The notes below the pieces were generated by a model, which was given only the letters and a program-made list of their open reading frames with translations, had not been told where the DNA came from and made no database searches. Of a stretch of 64,000 bases of DNA, positions 47,891 to 57,256 are shown piece by piece (position 1 is the first letter of the stretch; the number at the start of each line of letters is the position of its first letter). The stretch comes from Odontocerum albicorne (Eukaryota; Arthropoda; Insecta; Trichoptera; Odontoceridae). The stretch is from assembly GCA_949825065.1 (NCBI GenBank), contig OX463859.1:18371220-18435219 (forward strand). Direction: 5' to 3'. The translations under genes were made by a program, and so were the position numbers.

Positions 47891-48348
47891 TGGAGTTCCA
47901 TGAAACTTCAACATGATTTCCAACATGTTAAAGTACGCTTGCATCAATGATATTTATCGAGGTAACCTAGGGTTACCCAGTTAAAATAATAAAATGCAAT
48001 GTACTACAAAAATTTGTTCTGCTGATTCGGGTTTACATTTATATTTTTAACTTGTCAACTTCCCAATGTTTTTGTCGCGGTATGATACTGATGTTTAGCG
48101 GTTTATCTGTCAAACATTGAGAAAGCTTATCTATGTACTCATCTTGCTTAGCAAAATTTATCTAGCATTTCAACTTTTAAAATGTTTAACTCAATAAGAA
48201 CTTAATTTGACTAATCCTATTTATCAAATATCTGGACTCGAGTGTCCCCAATTACCACGGATAATCGGCGCTCTACTGTACTTCCGAAAGATCCTAACTA
48301 CATTCAGCCCTTGAAATCTTAAGACTGTCAATATAACAAACAAACGTT

Positions 48349-48669
48349 TCACAAAATTTCAGAATATAAATAGACAGAATTCATTCCTTCTTTTCTAAAA
48401 TTTATCAACCGGTTCAGAAAATTTGTAAATTCTTGTTTTACCCCTGATGTATTCATTTTAATTCTAACCTTTTGATCGGGTAGTGAAGACAGAACAGCCA
48501 TTTCACAGCCCCCACAAGCAAGAGACAGGAAGTCTGCATTGTGTGCCCTTGCTGCTAACAGTGTAGAGTACAGCGGAAAACACTTGACACGGGCGGTGAA
48601 CTCTTCCGCTGGTGGTCCCATAGATAGCACACGCACCTCCTCATCTGTGTAACTCTCCTGGTAAGTTAT
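48349..48669 (-). CDS. Star: Star, last coding exon (C-terminal half of FkbM-like domain)
   Basis: Star is a type II membrane protein of the early secretory pathway that exports EGFR ligands such as Spitz to where Rhomboid cuts them. The acceptor TGATTCTAG ends at 48670. The exon starts in phase 0 with ITYQESYTDEEVRV, joining exactly to HPKE of the previous exon, and ends with TGA at 48349-48351 (106 codons). VKCFPLYSTLLAARAHNADFL matches the FkbM-fold segment shared by Star proteins. The usual DVEG-E motif is replaced by LACGGCEM. The final 25 residues are poorly conserved, so an unannotated C-terminal variation is possible. I see no clear AATAAA on the minus strand just downstream. Confidence 0.85.
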   Translation of the reverse strand: MTYQESYTDEEVRVLSMGPPAEEFTARVKCFPLYSTLLAARAHNADFLSLACGGCEMAVLSSLPDQKVRIKMNTSGVKQEFTNFLNRLINFRKEGMNSVYLYSEIL

Positions 48670-48751
48670 CTAGAATCAAACAATTTCACCACGGACTTGT
48701 AATTCAATTCATACTTAAAAATATTATTCTTCTTTCATATCAAAATATATA

Positions 48752-50010
48752 CGAGGGTGGTCCCAGAAATACCCGACCTGACGTAATGATGGCGGTTGTT
48801 GCTTTAAAAAATTACTATGGTAGAAAGTACTAAACTTATAAAGCTTAAGTTTCAAGTTTTAAGACGTTATGTTGTTTAGTATTTGTTTGGCAGCCATCAA
48901 TAGTGAACGCTCTCAGCGAATTTATAAACATGGAAAAAAATTGTCATCGTTATGTGATACAATACTTTCATTTGAAAGGTCTAAGTCCAACCAATATCAA
49001 AGCCTAGCTAGATTCTACTCTGGGGGAGTCTGCTCCTTCGTTTACAATAGTAAAATATTGGGTGGCAGAGTTTAAACGAGGCCGTACGAGCTGCCAAGAC
49101 GAACATCGCAGTGGTCGACCGAATGAGGTGACCAACGCCAGAAATGGTAAAGAAAATCCACAAAATGGTATTGGATGACCGTCGATTGAAAGTGTGCGAG
49201 CTAGCAGACATGGTAGGCATTTCAAAAAGTGCTGTGCATCGCATATTGACTGAAAATTTGGACATGAGAAAGCTGTGCGCAAGATGGGTGCTGTATTTGC
49301 TCACAATGGAACAAAAACAGCGTCATGAGGATGTTTCAATCGAGTGTTTGGCGATGTTTCACAGCAATAAAGCCAAGTTTTTGCGTCGATTCATAACCAT
49401 GGATGAAACATGGGTCCATCACTTCACACCTGAGACGAAGGAACACTCAAAACAATGGACTGAAAGGGGAGAATCGGCTCCAAAAAAGACGAAGACAGTT
49501 CCATCTGCAGGCAAGGTCATGGCGTCAGTTTTTTGGGATGCGCGTAGGATAATTTTCATTGATTATCTTCAAAAAGGAAAAACAATCAACGGCGAGTATT
49601 ATGCAAACTTATTGCAGCATTTGAGTGATGAAATCAAGAAAAACGGCCGCATTTGGCGAAAAAGAAAGTGTTGTTTCATCAAGACAATGCACCAGTTCAC
49701 ACATCTGTTATTGCAGTGGCCAAAATCAATGAATTAAAGTTCAAATTGCTTTCTCACGCACCTTATTCGCCAGATTTAGCCCCCTCGGATTATTTTCGTT
49801 TTCCAAACTTGAAAAAATGGCTTGGTGGTAAAAGATTTGCCAACAATGAAGAGGTGAAATCTGCAGTTGATGGCTATTTTGAGGCGCTCGACGGTTCTCA
49901 CTATAAACAGGGTATCGAAGCTGTTGAACAACGCTGGGAAAAGTGTGTCGAGCTGAAAGGAGACTATGTTGAGAAATAAAAATATTTTTTCCCAAATTTT
50001 TTGTGTTTGT
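48752..50010 (+). mobile_element. mariner element, right end lost (family of 55.0 kb)
   Basis: The left end CGAGGGTGGTCCCAGAA follows TA (48750-48751). Sequence then runs parallel to the copy at 54979-56267 up to about 50003-50013. There the right terminal repeat should follow, but the sequence changes into another transposon on the opposite strand. It lies in a Star intron. Confidence 0.88.
48930..49979 (+). pseudogene. Dead DD34D mariner transposase (copy with lost right end)
   Basis: Compared with the 55.0 kb copy, the lesions are clear: an extra A right after the start (ATGGAAAAAAA), AAG to TAG after ATCAAAGCC, an extra base in GACCAACGCCAG, and two bases missing in AAAAACGG. From 49144 the frame is open through the helix-turn-helix region, TMDETWVHHFTPE and KVMASVFWDAR. 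The other frame gives KKKVLFHQDNAPVHTS and HAPYSPDLAPSDYF, with the 34-residue spacing, ending at TAA 49977-49979. All three catalytic Asp codons remain. Confidence 0.9.
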
Positions 50011-51385
50011 GTGTTAAAGAAACCATCTTTTTTACATGTAGTTTCGTCTATCCATAATATTCTGTCCAAGAATTGTGGATCTTCGCTGTTTTTTTCCAGC
50101 ATTCTTCTGCAAAATTTGATTCTGTGCGAGTAGTCACGAGGAAGCAAGCTTTGCACCCGTAGTACGTGGTATGGGTGATATTTTTTCAAAAGTCGATGTG
50201 CAGTACTTTTTGGTATTCCCGTTCTTTCTTGAATCGCATGTACTGAAATGCTTGGGTCATTTTCGACTTAGTTTAAAACCATGTCGTCGTTGACTGCATA
50301 AAGTGTTACACTTTTTCCACGAACACCGAGAAGTCGACCCTCCGAGTATGCTTGGTGTACATTAACGAACACGCGGTGATCCGGATGATGTTCGGCATTT
50401 GAATATCTCTCAAGATAATGCCTGGCGGCAGCACTAGCATTGCATCCGCATTCTCCATAGATGAGGTGCATGTTAGCATATTCTTGTGCAGTGTACAAAG
50501 AGGGCATCGTCAAAACAACGGCTAACGAGTTTTCACAACACTCAATTACAAAATCAAAGTCCAGAAGTAAGCCAGGTCAGATATGAGAAGAGAATCAAGT
50601 CCAAATTAACAAAGCCAAAGATGTACGAGAGCAACACGATTACGCGCAGTAAACGAAGGAGCGTAACGTACCGCCACAAAACAAAATTCTTACAATAAAA
50701 AAAACAAAAACATAATCTCATGTCAATGTAGCGTCACTACCTGTCTCATATTAACTCACGTCAAATGGTGACTATCTGTATCACTCTAGTTCATGTCAAA
50801 ATGGTGACACTAGCTGTCTTACTCTAACTCGTTTAAGCGCTTCATCGTCTGTCTCGCTCAAAATTATTGAATTCGATCATTGATTATTGAAAAATGTTAC
50901 CATTAAATACAGAAATATTTTTTTTATAATTATTTTGAAAGTAGTAGGTATGCATTGTACCATTTTGAAATCTTGACTAAACAGGCCAACTTTTGATGTA
51001 ACTTGCCAGGTTAGCGTAGTACATTATTTTTACAGTATGATGAGTTAAAGTTGGCTGATAAAAAATATTAGTTTTTATGATCGGACAAAAACAATTTTTT
51101 TTTCGAACGTGCAGACTGTTTATTGTTTTATATCTGACTTTGACTAATAGCAGGGTTATCTAGGATTGCGATACAACCATTAAAATCATAAAATATGGCA
51201 ATTTGTAGTCACAGTATACAAACATTCGGCGCAGGGTAGCTACTTTCACAATTTTCGAAGAAATGCCTATAACTCGAAAATTATAAGTCTTTTTCAAGAA
51301 TTTTTCTTTAATTCTGAACCGTCATAAGCTGGCCTCTTCCTCGATACCGGCTTGACGTTGCTCTTTGGGACATCCTGTATATATA
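50011..51385 (-). mobile_element. DUF4817-type transposon fragment
   Basis: The 5' end is marked on the minus strand by TATACAGGATGTCCCAAAG (about 51364-51382), a terminus common to several insect DNA transposons. A non-coding leader of about 870 bases follows, then the coding part. The 3' half is missing, cut at the junction with the mariner. Confidence 0.6.
50015..50507 (-). pseudogene. DUF4817/IS630-like transposase, N-terminal half
   Basis: ATG at 50507 opens MPSLYTAQEYANMHLIYGE, then NASAAARHYLERY and HHPDHRVFVNVHQAY, which is a DUF4817 domain. One in-frame TAA follows (about 50266-50268). The same frame continues through VENDPSISVHAIQERTG, STAHRLLKKYHPYHVLRVQ, RIKFCRRML and the first catalytic block ILWIDETTCKKDGFFNT, where the element is cut. 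Families of this type normally have two further catalytic blocks, and these are absent. Only one stop in 160 codons suggests moderate age. Confidence 0.75.
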
Positions 51386-52014
51386 TTATTTTTTTACCAA
51401 TATTATTTAAATGCATAATTAAGCCAGGTCTAAATTAAATATTGTGTGTCTTTTCGGTGGGTCACTTGGTTATTGATATTTGTCATATTGAATTAGTAGG
51501 TTGTTAAAATATAATAAAATTTATATAATAATTACATTTAAAAAAAATGTCAATTTAAATTAATTAGCAAGTCCAATAAGAAAGCAGAAAACTTTATCAC
51601 CAGGAGTTTGAATTTGTTAGAAATATGAATATTTATTGAGAATGTTTATTTCGTGTGATGATTTTGCTCACATTGCAATTTGATGCAAACAATTTAATAT
51701 CTTGGTATAGTTACTTTCAATAGTTTTCCCCATTATTTCTGGAGTGATTTTTATTTTGAATTAAATGTTAAATATTTAATAAATAATAACGATTTATGAT
51801 AAAATATAAAGATTACCATACTTACTATAATCAATAAAAAAATTCCTATAATCTTTGATGTAGTAAATATTTTTCTATAATGAATCATAAAACTTATTTT
51901 TTTAATGATTGTCTTATTTAATTTTGGTGGTCTTTTTTTAATATAAAGATGCTTTACAAATAATTAACACCATAGATTTAGAAGCCTATATGCAAAATAT
52001 GGTCCGAAAAAGAG
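51386..52014. other. Star intron DNA
   Basis: AT-rich, with no recognisable element. Confidence 0.4.
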
Positions 52015-52202
52015 TCTGATGTATCATATCAGTCTGATGTATCATATCAGTCTGATGTATCATATCAGTCTGATGTATCATATCAGTCTGATGTACCATA
52101 TCAGTCAGATGTATCATATCAGTCTGATGTATCATATCAGTCTGATGTATCATATCAGTCTGGTGTACAAATCAGTATGATATACAAATCAGTCTGATGT
52201 AC
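52015..52202 (+). repeat. 18-bp minisatellite in Star intron
   Basis: Eight units of 18 bp (TCTGATGTATCATATCAG, 52015-52158) run without a gap. Two shorter 17-bp units and a partial follow, to 52202. Units 5 and 6 differ by one base each, the others are identical. CTGAT and ATCAG at the unit ends are inverted repeats, so each unit can form a hairpin. The array ends 122 bases from the donor side of the Star exon at 52324. Confidence 0.95.
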
Positions 52203-52323
52203 ATTTAAAAGTTTTATGGAAAATTCACATGATAATAACTGCTGATATAGCAGATTGAGAAATATACAAAATTGACATAAGATAAGAGTTCCATATGGGT
52301 AAGATAGAGGGATAAAATAATAC

Positions 52324-52530
52324 CTCCTTTGGATGTGTAGAAGTGCTGAGACAGGCGTGCATTGCCAAAGTAGTAGGGGCAATGCGGCGAGCCCTGAGTC
52401 TGAAGTAGTCTCGTGCATCTGGTGTGAGTAGCAACCCCCTCCAGGAAAGGCTCTGTTCCAGCCATTCGGTGCGTGAGCCACCACCTCCGTGCAGACCGTA
52501 AGCTCCGGCCTCCACAAATACTCCATTGCG
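52324..52530 (-). CDS. Star: Star, internal exon (start of FkbM-like domain)
   Basis: The acceptor GGTGTTTCCAG ends at 52531 and the donor GAG|GTATTA is at 52323. The exon is 207 bases, phase 0 to phase 0, with 69 open codons. It encodes RNGVFVEAGAYGLHG, then SRTEWLEQSLSWRGLLLTPD, then YFRLRARR. This is the glycine-rich first motif and second strand of the FkbM methyltransferase-like fold, in the form used by Star. A typical LIEP-type acidic residue after the second strand is here LTPD. Two other frames are open across the exon and are shadows. Confidence 0.88.
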
Positions 52531-52661
52531 CTGGAAACACCAAAAAAATAGTGAAACTCTTTTAATAACTCAACAATCATAGACAATTATAATGACATTC
52601 ATGAAAAAAGTGGAGCTTTTTGTTAAAAAATATAGTTGATACATATTGCCATTTCTTTTAC

Positions 52662-52853
52662 ATACTGTTGGTAGAGAGCGGGAGACACTTAAAAGCGTTG
52701 TATTTGCTTACTGTTGGTAGAGCGCGGGAGATGCCAAAAAACGTTGTACAGATCGGAATTGGGTTTGCGGTTACTTGTGAAGTGAAGCGATTAGTATAAT
52801 GAGGGTCGGGTGGCAGACTGTTTGAGATAATTAGGGTCGGGTGGCAGACTGTC
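52662..52853 (+). repeat. Two pairs of short direct repeats beside Star exon
   Basis: ACTGTTGGTAGAG-GCGGGAGA occurs twice (about 52663 and 52710). GGGTCGGGTGGCAGACTGT occurs at about 52803 and 52834 (period 31). Both are in the intron upstream of the exon at 52324-52530. Confidence 0.7.
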
Positions 52854-53039
52854 GTCATATTAACATGCACTCCAAATACAATAGTTGTAAGATAAACATT
52901 TCCTTTTTATCTTTATAATTCTTCAGTATTGAGGCGATATTGTTTAGTTCAAGACGTTCTCCATTTTCGTTTCTGCCTACATTCCGCTATTGCAAATTAT
53001 TTTTATTAAAAAAATATTACAATATACCTATCATATAGT

Positions 53040-54390
53040 ATAGTGGATATCGATCGCTGTTGTGTTTGAAAATGTATTTGTTCCGTATTTTTATAATAAA
53101 TGAATATTTTTTTCATAAAAATGGATTACGATAGTAATGAGAGCGATGGGGAATTGTGTGCTGATAATTTGTCAGATTATTCTTGTGTTGAGAAAAATAC
53201 AGATGGCGAATTTGAAACTAGTAATAATGAAGTTACCGCGCGTCCTCAAACATTTTTCCAACAAACAATTTCAAGCGATTCGGATTCAGACTCGGATGAA
53301 GGTGAAGAAGAATGGTCATCAGCAGACAATCCACCAGTCCTGGAAGTTTTTAGGTCGACCAGGTTTAACTAACGGTAGTGTTTTGAATAGTGTAACGGAA
53401 GCGGTAAATTTATTCATAGGAGATGATTTTTTTACATTCCTTGTACAAGAATCTAACAGATATTATCAAAATAAGCACAAATTTTAAATATATAAGAAAA
53501 CTCTCAAACGAAAAGACATTATAATACAAGAAACGAAGAACTTTTTGGTACTTATCTTTCTTATGGGACAAGTCCGTAAGGACAGAAGATATGAATACTG
53601 GAGTTCAGATGCATCCATGGAAACACCAATTTTGCGAGCAGACCAATATATTTCTCATTATTCTATCTTACGAAAAACTACTAAATGGACAAAAAGGCTG
53701 GCGATGTATTTAATAAATTGTGCATTGTTCAACTCCTTTGTTGTGTATAACTCTGTTACAAGAGAAAATAAAATAAAATATAAACAATTTTTAAAGGACA
53801 TTGCAGAACACTGGGTGGCTGATCAGATTTCATCAGATAATATTCAAGACTCGGAACCGACACCATCAACATCTGGTGTCCGAAAAAAATCTTCAAAATC
53901 AGATTCTCCGGGAAGACTTTCAATGGATATGAGAAAACATACATTAGAAAAGATTGAAAGCACTGGTAAAAACAAGAATCTACGAAGGAGATGTCGTGTG
54001 TGCGCGGTTCACAAAGCGCGTAGCGAAACCCGATATATGTGTAAATTCTGAAATGTGCCATTACATAAAGGGAACTGTTTTCAACGATATCATACTTTCA
54101 TTAAAAACGATTTCATTATTTCAACATTATTACATTTATATTTATATTAAAGTAAATAAAAAAAAACTTCAGGCAGAATTGAAATTTAAAATATAGTCAA
54201 CAATGAGATAAGTACATTTCAAGTGGGTAGTTTACTGACAAAAGAGTTTGTTTACCTGTTTTATGATGGTTACAATAAATATAATGTTATAGCGCGCATT
54301 TAAATGCACTGATGACGAATTGGCGCCACAGGCCTTTTAGTATAGTAAAGGTACACAGATAGATTGACGCATTTGGCCTATAAGTGTTAA
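53040..54390 (+). mobile_element. piggyBac-like element, internally deleted
   Basis: The right end is a GGCGCCA...CTATAAGTG block ending in TTAA (54387-54390). Similar ends occur at 37.5 kb and perhaps 40.8 kb. I could not find a matching left end, so the left limit is approximate. It sits in the Star intron between 52531 and 56419. Confidence 0.65.
53121..54110 (+). pseudogene. piggyBac transposase without its catalytic core
   Basis: ATG 53121 opens an acidic Ser/Asp-rich N-terminus (MDYDSNESDGELC, SSDSDSDSDEGEEEW). A shift near 53345 leads into GRPGLTNGSVLNSVTEAVNL, FIGDDFFTFLVQESNRYY, then KRKDIIIQETKNFL and GQVRKDRRYEYWSSD. After ADQYISHYSIL it jumps to RKTTKWTKRLAMYLINCALFN, which is near the C-terminus of the family. 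The segment with the three catalytic Asp is therefore missing. The end is a Cys-rich zinc-binding tail (CRVCAVHKARSETRYMCKF). An in-frame TGA at 54049 replaces the next Cys, and the tail continues as NVPLHKGNCFQRYHT. Confidence 0.85.
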
Positions 54391-54978
54391 GTATCTCAGC
54401 AGAATTTCAACAATGACCAAAATACGAAGTCATGGAAGTCAGTGAGGGATACTAATACTGGAATGAAAACAGTTGATGAATACCTTTTTCATTACCAAAT
54501 ACATTAATAAGCTCTAATAGTTTTCATATACCTTTTAAAAGCGAATAACATAAGATAACTTGAGATGTGTTGGAGATGAACCATCATAACTATTCTTCAA
54601 GAGGTGATCATTAAATTAGCGGCTTTGTAAAAGGATTTTATTATATGTTGTCAAAAGAGGCAGAGACATTCTCGAGAAGCTTGTAGCGAATAGAACTGCT
54701 GAAGGGACAATTACTTAGCAACAGACAATAACTGACAATAATTTACGCCATTATTAATTAAGATTGTTTTGATTGAGTTATTAAGTGTGTCATCACTTGC
54801 ATACGGAATGATTTTCTGATATTGATATAAACCATATCTCGATAAATTGATAATGAAGCTCATTCAAAACCTTTGTAACCATAACACAAACATGAGTAAT
54901 CATTGTTTCCATTGTTATAGTTTTTCCACTTTTATCTATTTCATTTATTTTTATTGTGCATTTTGTTTGATGTAATTA
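54391..54978. other. Star intron DNA
   Basis: I see no recognisable element. Confidence 0.35.
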
Positions 54979-56267
54979 TGAGGGTGGTCCCAGAAGTACC
55001 AGACCTGACTATAGATGGCAGTTGTTGCTTTAAAAAATTACTATGGTAGAAAGTACTAAACTTATAAAGCTTAAGTTTCAAGTTTTAAGACGCTACGTTG
55101 TTTAGTATTTGTTTGGCAGCCATCAATAGTGAACGCTCTCAGTGAATTTATAAACATGGAAAAAATTGGTCATCGTTATGTGATACAATACTTTCATTTG
55201 AAAGGTCTAAGTCCAACCAATATCAAAGCCAAGCTAGATTCTACTCTGGGGGAGTCTGCTCCTTCGTTTACAACAGTAAAATATTGGGTGGCAGAGTTTA
55301 AACGAGGCCGTACGAGTTGCCAAGACGAACATCGCAGTGGTCGACCAAATGAGGTGACCACGCCAGAAATGGTAAAGAAAATCCACAAAATGGTATTGGA
55401 TGACCGTCGATTGAAAGTGCGCGAGCTAGCAGACATGGTAGGCATTTCAAAAAGTGCTGTACATCGCATATTGACTGAAAATTTGGACATGAGAAAGCTG
55501 TGCGCAAGATGGGTGCCGCGTTTGCTCACAATGGAACAAAAACAGCGTCGTGAGGATGTTTCAATCGAGTGTTTGGCGATGTTTCACAGCAATAAAGCCG
55601 AGTATTTGCGTAGATTCATAACCATGGATGAAACATGGGTCCATCACTTCACACCTGAGACGAAGGAACAGTCAAAACAATGGACTGAAAGGGGAGAATC
55701 GGCTCCAAAAAAGACGAAGACAGTTCCATCTGCAGGCAAGGTCATGGCATCAGTTTTTTGGGATGCGCGTGGGATAATTTTCATTGATTATCTTCAAAAA
55801 GGAAAAACAATCAACGGCGAGTATTATGCGAACTTATTGCAGCATTTGAGTGATGAAATCAAGAAAAAACGGTCGCATTTGGCGAAAAAGAAAGTGTTGT
55901 TTCATCAAGACAATGCACCAGTTCACACATCCGTTATCGCGGTGGCCAAAATCAATGAATTAAAGTTCAACTGCTTTCTCACGCACCTTATTCGCCAGAT
56001 TTGGCCCCCTCGGATTATTTTCTTTTTCCAAACTTGAAAAAATGGCTCGGTGATAAAAGATTTGCCAACAATGAAGATGTGGAATCTGCGGTTGATGGCT
56101 ATTTTGAGGCGGTCGACGGTTCTCACTTTAAACAGGGTATCGAAGCTATTGAACATCGCTGGGAAAAGTGTGTCGAGCTGAAAGTAGACTATGTTGAGAA
56201 ATAAAAATATTTTTTCCCAAATTTTTTGTTTTCTTTGTTAGGTCGGGTACTTTTGGGACTACCCTCG
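54979..56267 (+). mobile_element. mariner element, 1289 bp, nearly intact
   Basis: Left end TGAGGGTGGTCCCAGAAGTACC and, inverted, right end CGAGGGTAGTCCCAAAAGTACC. TA is at 54977-54978 and 56268-56269. It is inserted in a Star intron 152 bases upstream of the donor-side exon end at 56420. It is the best preserved mariner in the window. Confidence 0.95.
55156..56204 (+). pseudogene. DD34D mariner transposase with a single frameshift
   Basis: The natural start is ATG 55156 (MEKIGHRYVIQYFHLKG). GTG 55129, further upstream, is not a start. The frame is open for about 275 codons: helix-turn-helix (SFTTVKYWVAEFKRGR), then RLLTMEQKQR, TMDETWVHHFTPE, KVMASVFWDARG and KKKVLFHQDNAPVHTS. One base is missing near 55970 relative to the 48.8 kb copy (AACTGC against AAATTGC). 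After that the other frame carries SPDLAPSDYFLF, ending at TAA 56202-56204. The length of about 350 codons is normal for mariner. I see no other stop or shift. Confidence 0.92.
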
Positions 56268-56419
56268 TAAGTTAAACATATGTCAAATGTAAAATGAGGA
56301 TGATTGATAATATGATGGACAAACCTACAGATTCTTTGCTGCTAGCTTCTAAGAGTGGAGATGGTTTGTTAAGTTTCTGAGCAAAAATTAATCAATATGA
56401 TAAAGAAGATATAACTCAC

Positions 56420-56646
56420 CTTAAAATTAAGCAACTTGGCTATTGTGGTTTCAGTGGGCGTGGGCTGGGGGCTATCGAAGCTGTGATGCTGCGACATGTG
56501 GTGTGCAGAGTGGGGCGGGAAAGGGCGCGCGCAACTCTCCAGCTGGAAGCGGCGGATGTACTCTACCAGCAGCGCGGCATCCTGCTGCACCCCCTCTAGT
56601 TCATATTCACGGGACATGTTCAAGCGGAATTGCTGGTGCCGCATTG
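56420..56646 (-). CDS. Star: Star, internal exon (stalk region)
   Basis: The acceptor TGTATTCCAG ends at 56647. The first two bases (CA) complete the codon begun by the last G of the upstream exon, and the exon ends in phase 0 at AAG|GTGAGT. It encodes MRHQQFRLNMSREYELEG, then ALLVEYIRRFQLESCARPF, then a His/Ser/Pro-rich stretch and TETTIAKLLNFK. LVEYIRRFQL and the LL-N-K ending just before RNGVFVE fit the membrane-proximal lumenal part of Star. Phase agreement on both sides supports the gene model. Confidence 0.85.
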
Positions 56647-56904
56647 CTGGAATACACATTTTATGTAATGGATATAAATTTAGAGCTTCCAAAAAAAGGT
56701 TAATATTTTTAAATCACATCAATGATTAAGAAAAATCTGCCATTTCGATGGCCAAATAGGTTTTAAAGAACTCAAATCGGCAGCAAAATGTATGTGCTAT
56801 AGTTTATTAAAAGTGCATTAGTTTTTTTTACATCAAAAGTGGTGAAAATATTTGGATTATACAAAAAAATCACAGGCTCTACTGCCTTAATCATATATTC
56901 CCAC

Positions 56905-57151
56905 CTGTGGTATCCATATAAACAAGGAGCATGGTCATAACAGCTGCAAATGTAAGCAGGAATAAAGCAGTGGGTAGCAGTCTCCGGCAAGGCTCCTGCC
57001 GGTGTGTGGGGGTGATAGCAGCGCCTGGAAGGAGTACGGGAGGAGCCGATGCTATTGTAGCTCCTCCTGAGGGAGGCACCGGGGGCTGCGCTGCCACTGG
57101 AGCTCCCCCGGTGCCGGGAGGAGCCTGTGTTGCTGGTGCATCGCTAATTAT
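56905..57151 (-). CDS. Star: Star, transmembrane exon (N-terminal part incomplete)
   Basis: The acceptor TTTTCTCCAG ends at 57152 and the donor ACAG|GTGGGA is at 56904. The exon is 247 bases, starting in phase 0 and ending one base into a codon. It encodes a Pro/Ala/Gly-rich cytoplasmic stretch (residues 1-50 of the exon) and a basic pair (CRR). A 22-residue hydrophobic segment, LLPTALFLLTFAAVMTMLLV (coded by about 56915-56980), follows and ends at YMDTT. Basic residues before the segment and no signal peptide indicate a type II anchor, as in Star. There is no in-frame ATG at the start and a stop lies just upstream of the acceptor. The initiator must be in an exon I could not locate. Confidence 0.82.
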
Positions 57152-57256
57152 CTGGAGAAAATTAAAGATCGATTATTGATTGTTCTTGAATAACATTTCT
57201 ATTGAAATAACATTACTACACTGCAGGATCTAAATATTAAGACTCCCTTGTTTGTA

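Noticed and set aside
47780..48348. Poly(A) signal for Star
   Set aside because: The only AATAAA on the minus strand downstream (near 47816-47821) lies inside a LINE fragment, too far away to assign.
49004..49304. Minus-strand frames of about 95 codons, repeated at 55194-55529
   Set aside because: They are antisense to the mariner helix-turn-helix region and recur only because the element is repeated.
52155..52586. Longer alternative frames across the Star exon at 52.3-52.5 kb
   Set aside because: Only the frame giving FVEAGAYGLHG joins both neighbours in phase and matches the FkbM-like fold.
56443..56729. Plus-strand frames rich in Cys, Gly and Ser
   Set aside because: They are antisense shadows of the Star exon at 56420-56646, whose splice sites and phases agree with the neighbouring exons.
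56931..57179. Plus-strand Gly/Ala-rich frame
   Set aside because: It is the antisense shadow of the Pro/Ala-rich part of the Star transmembrane exon.
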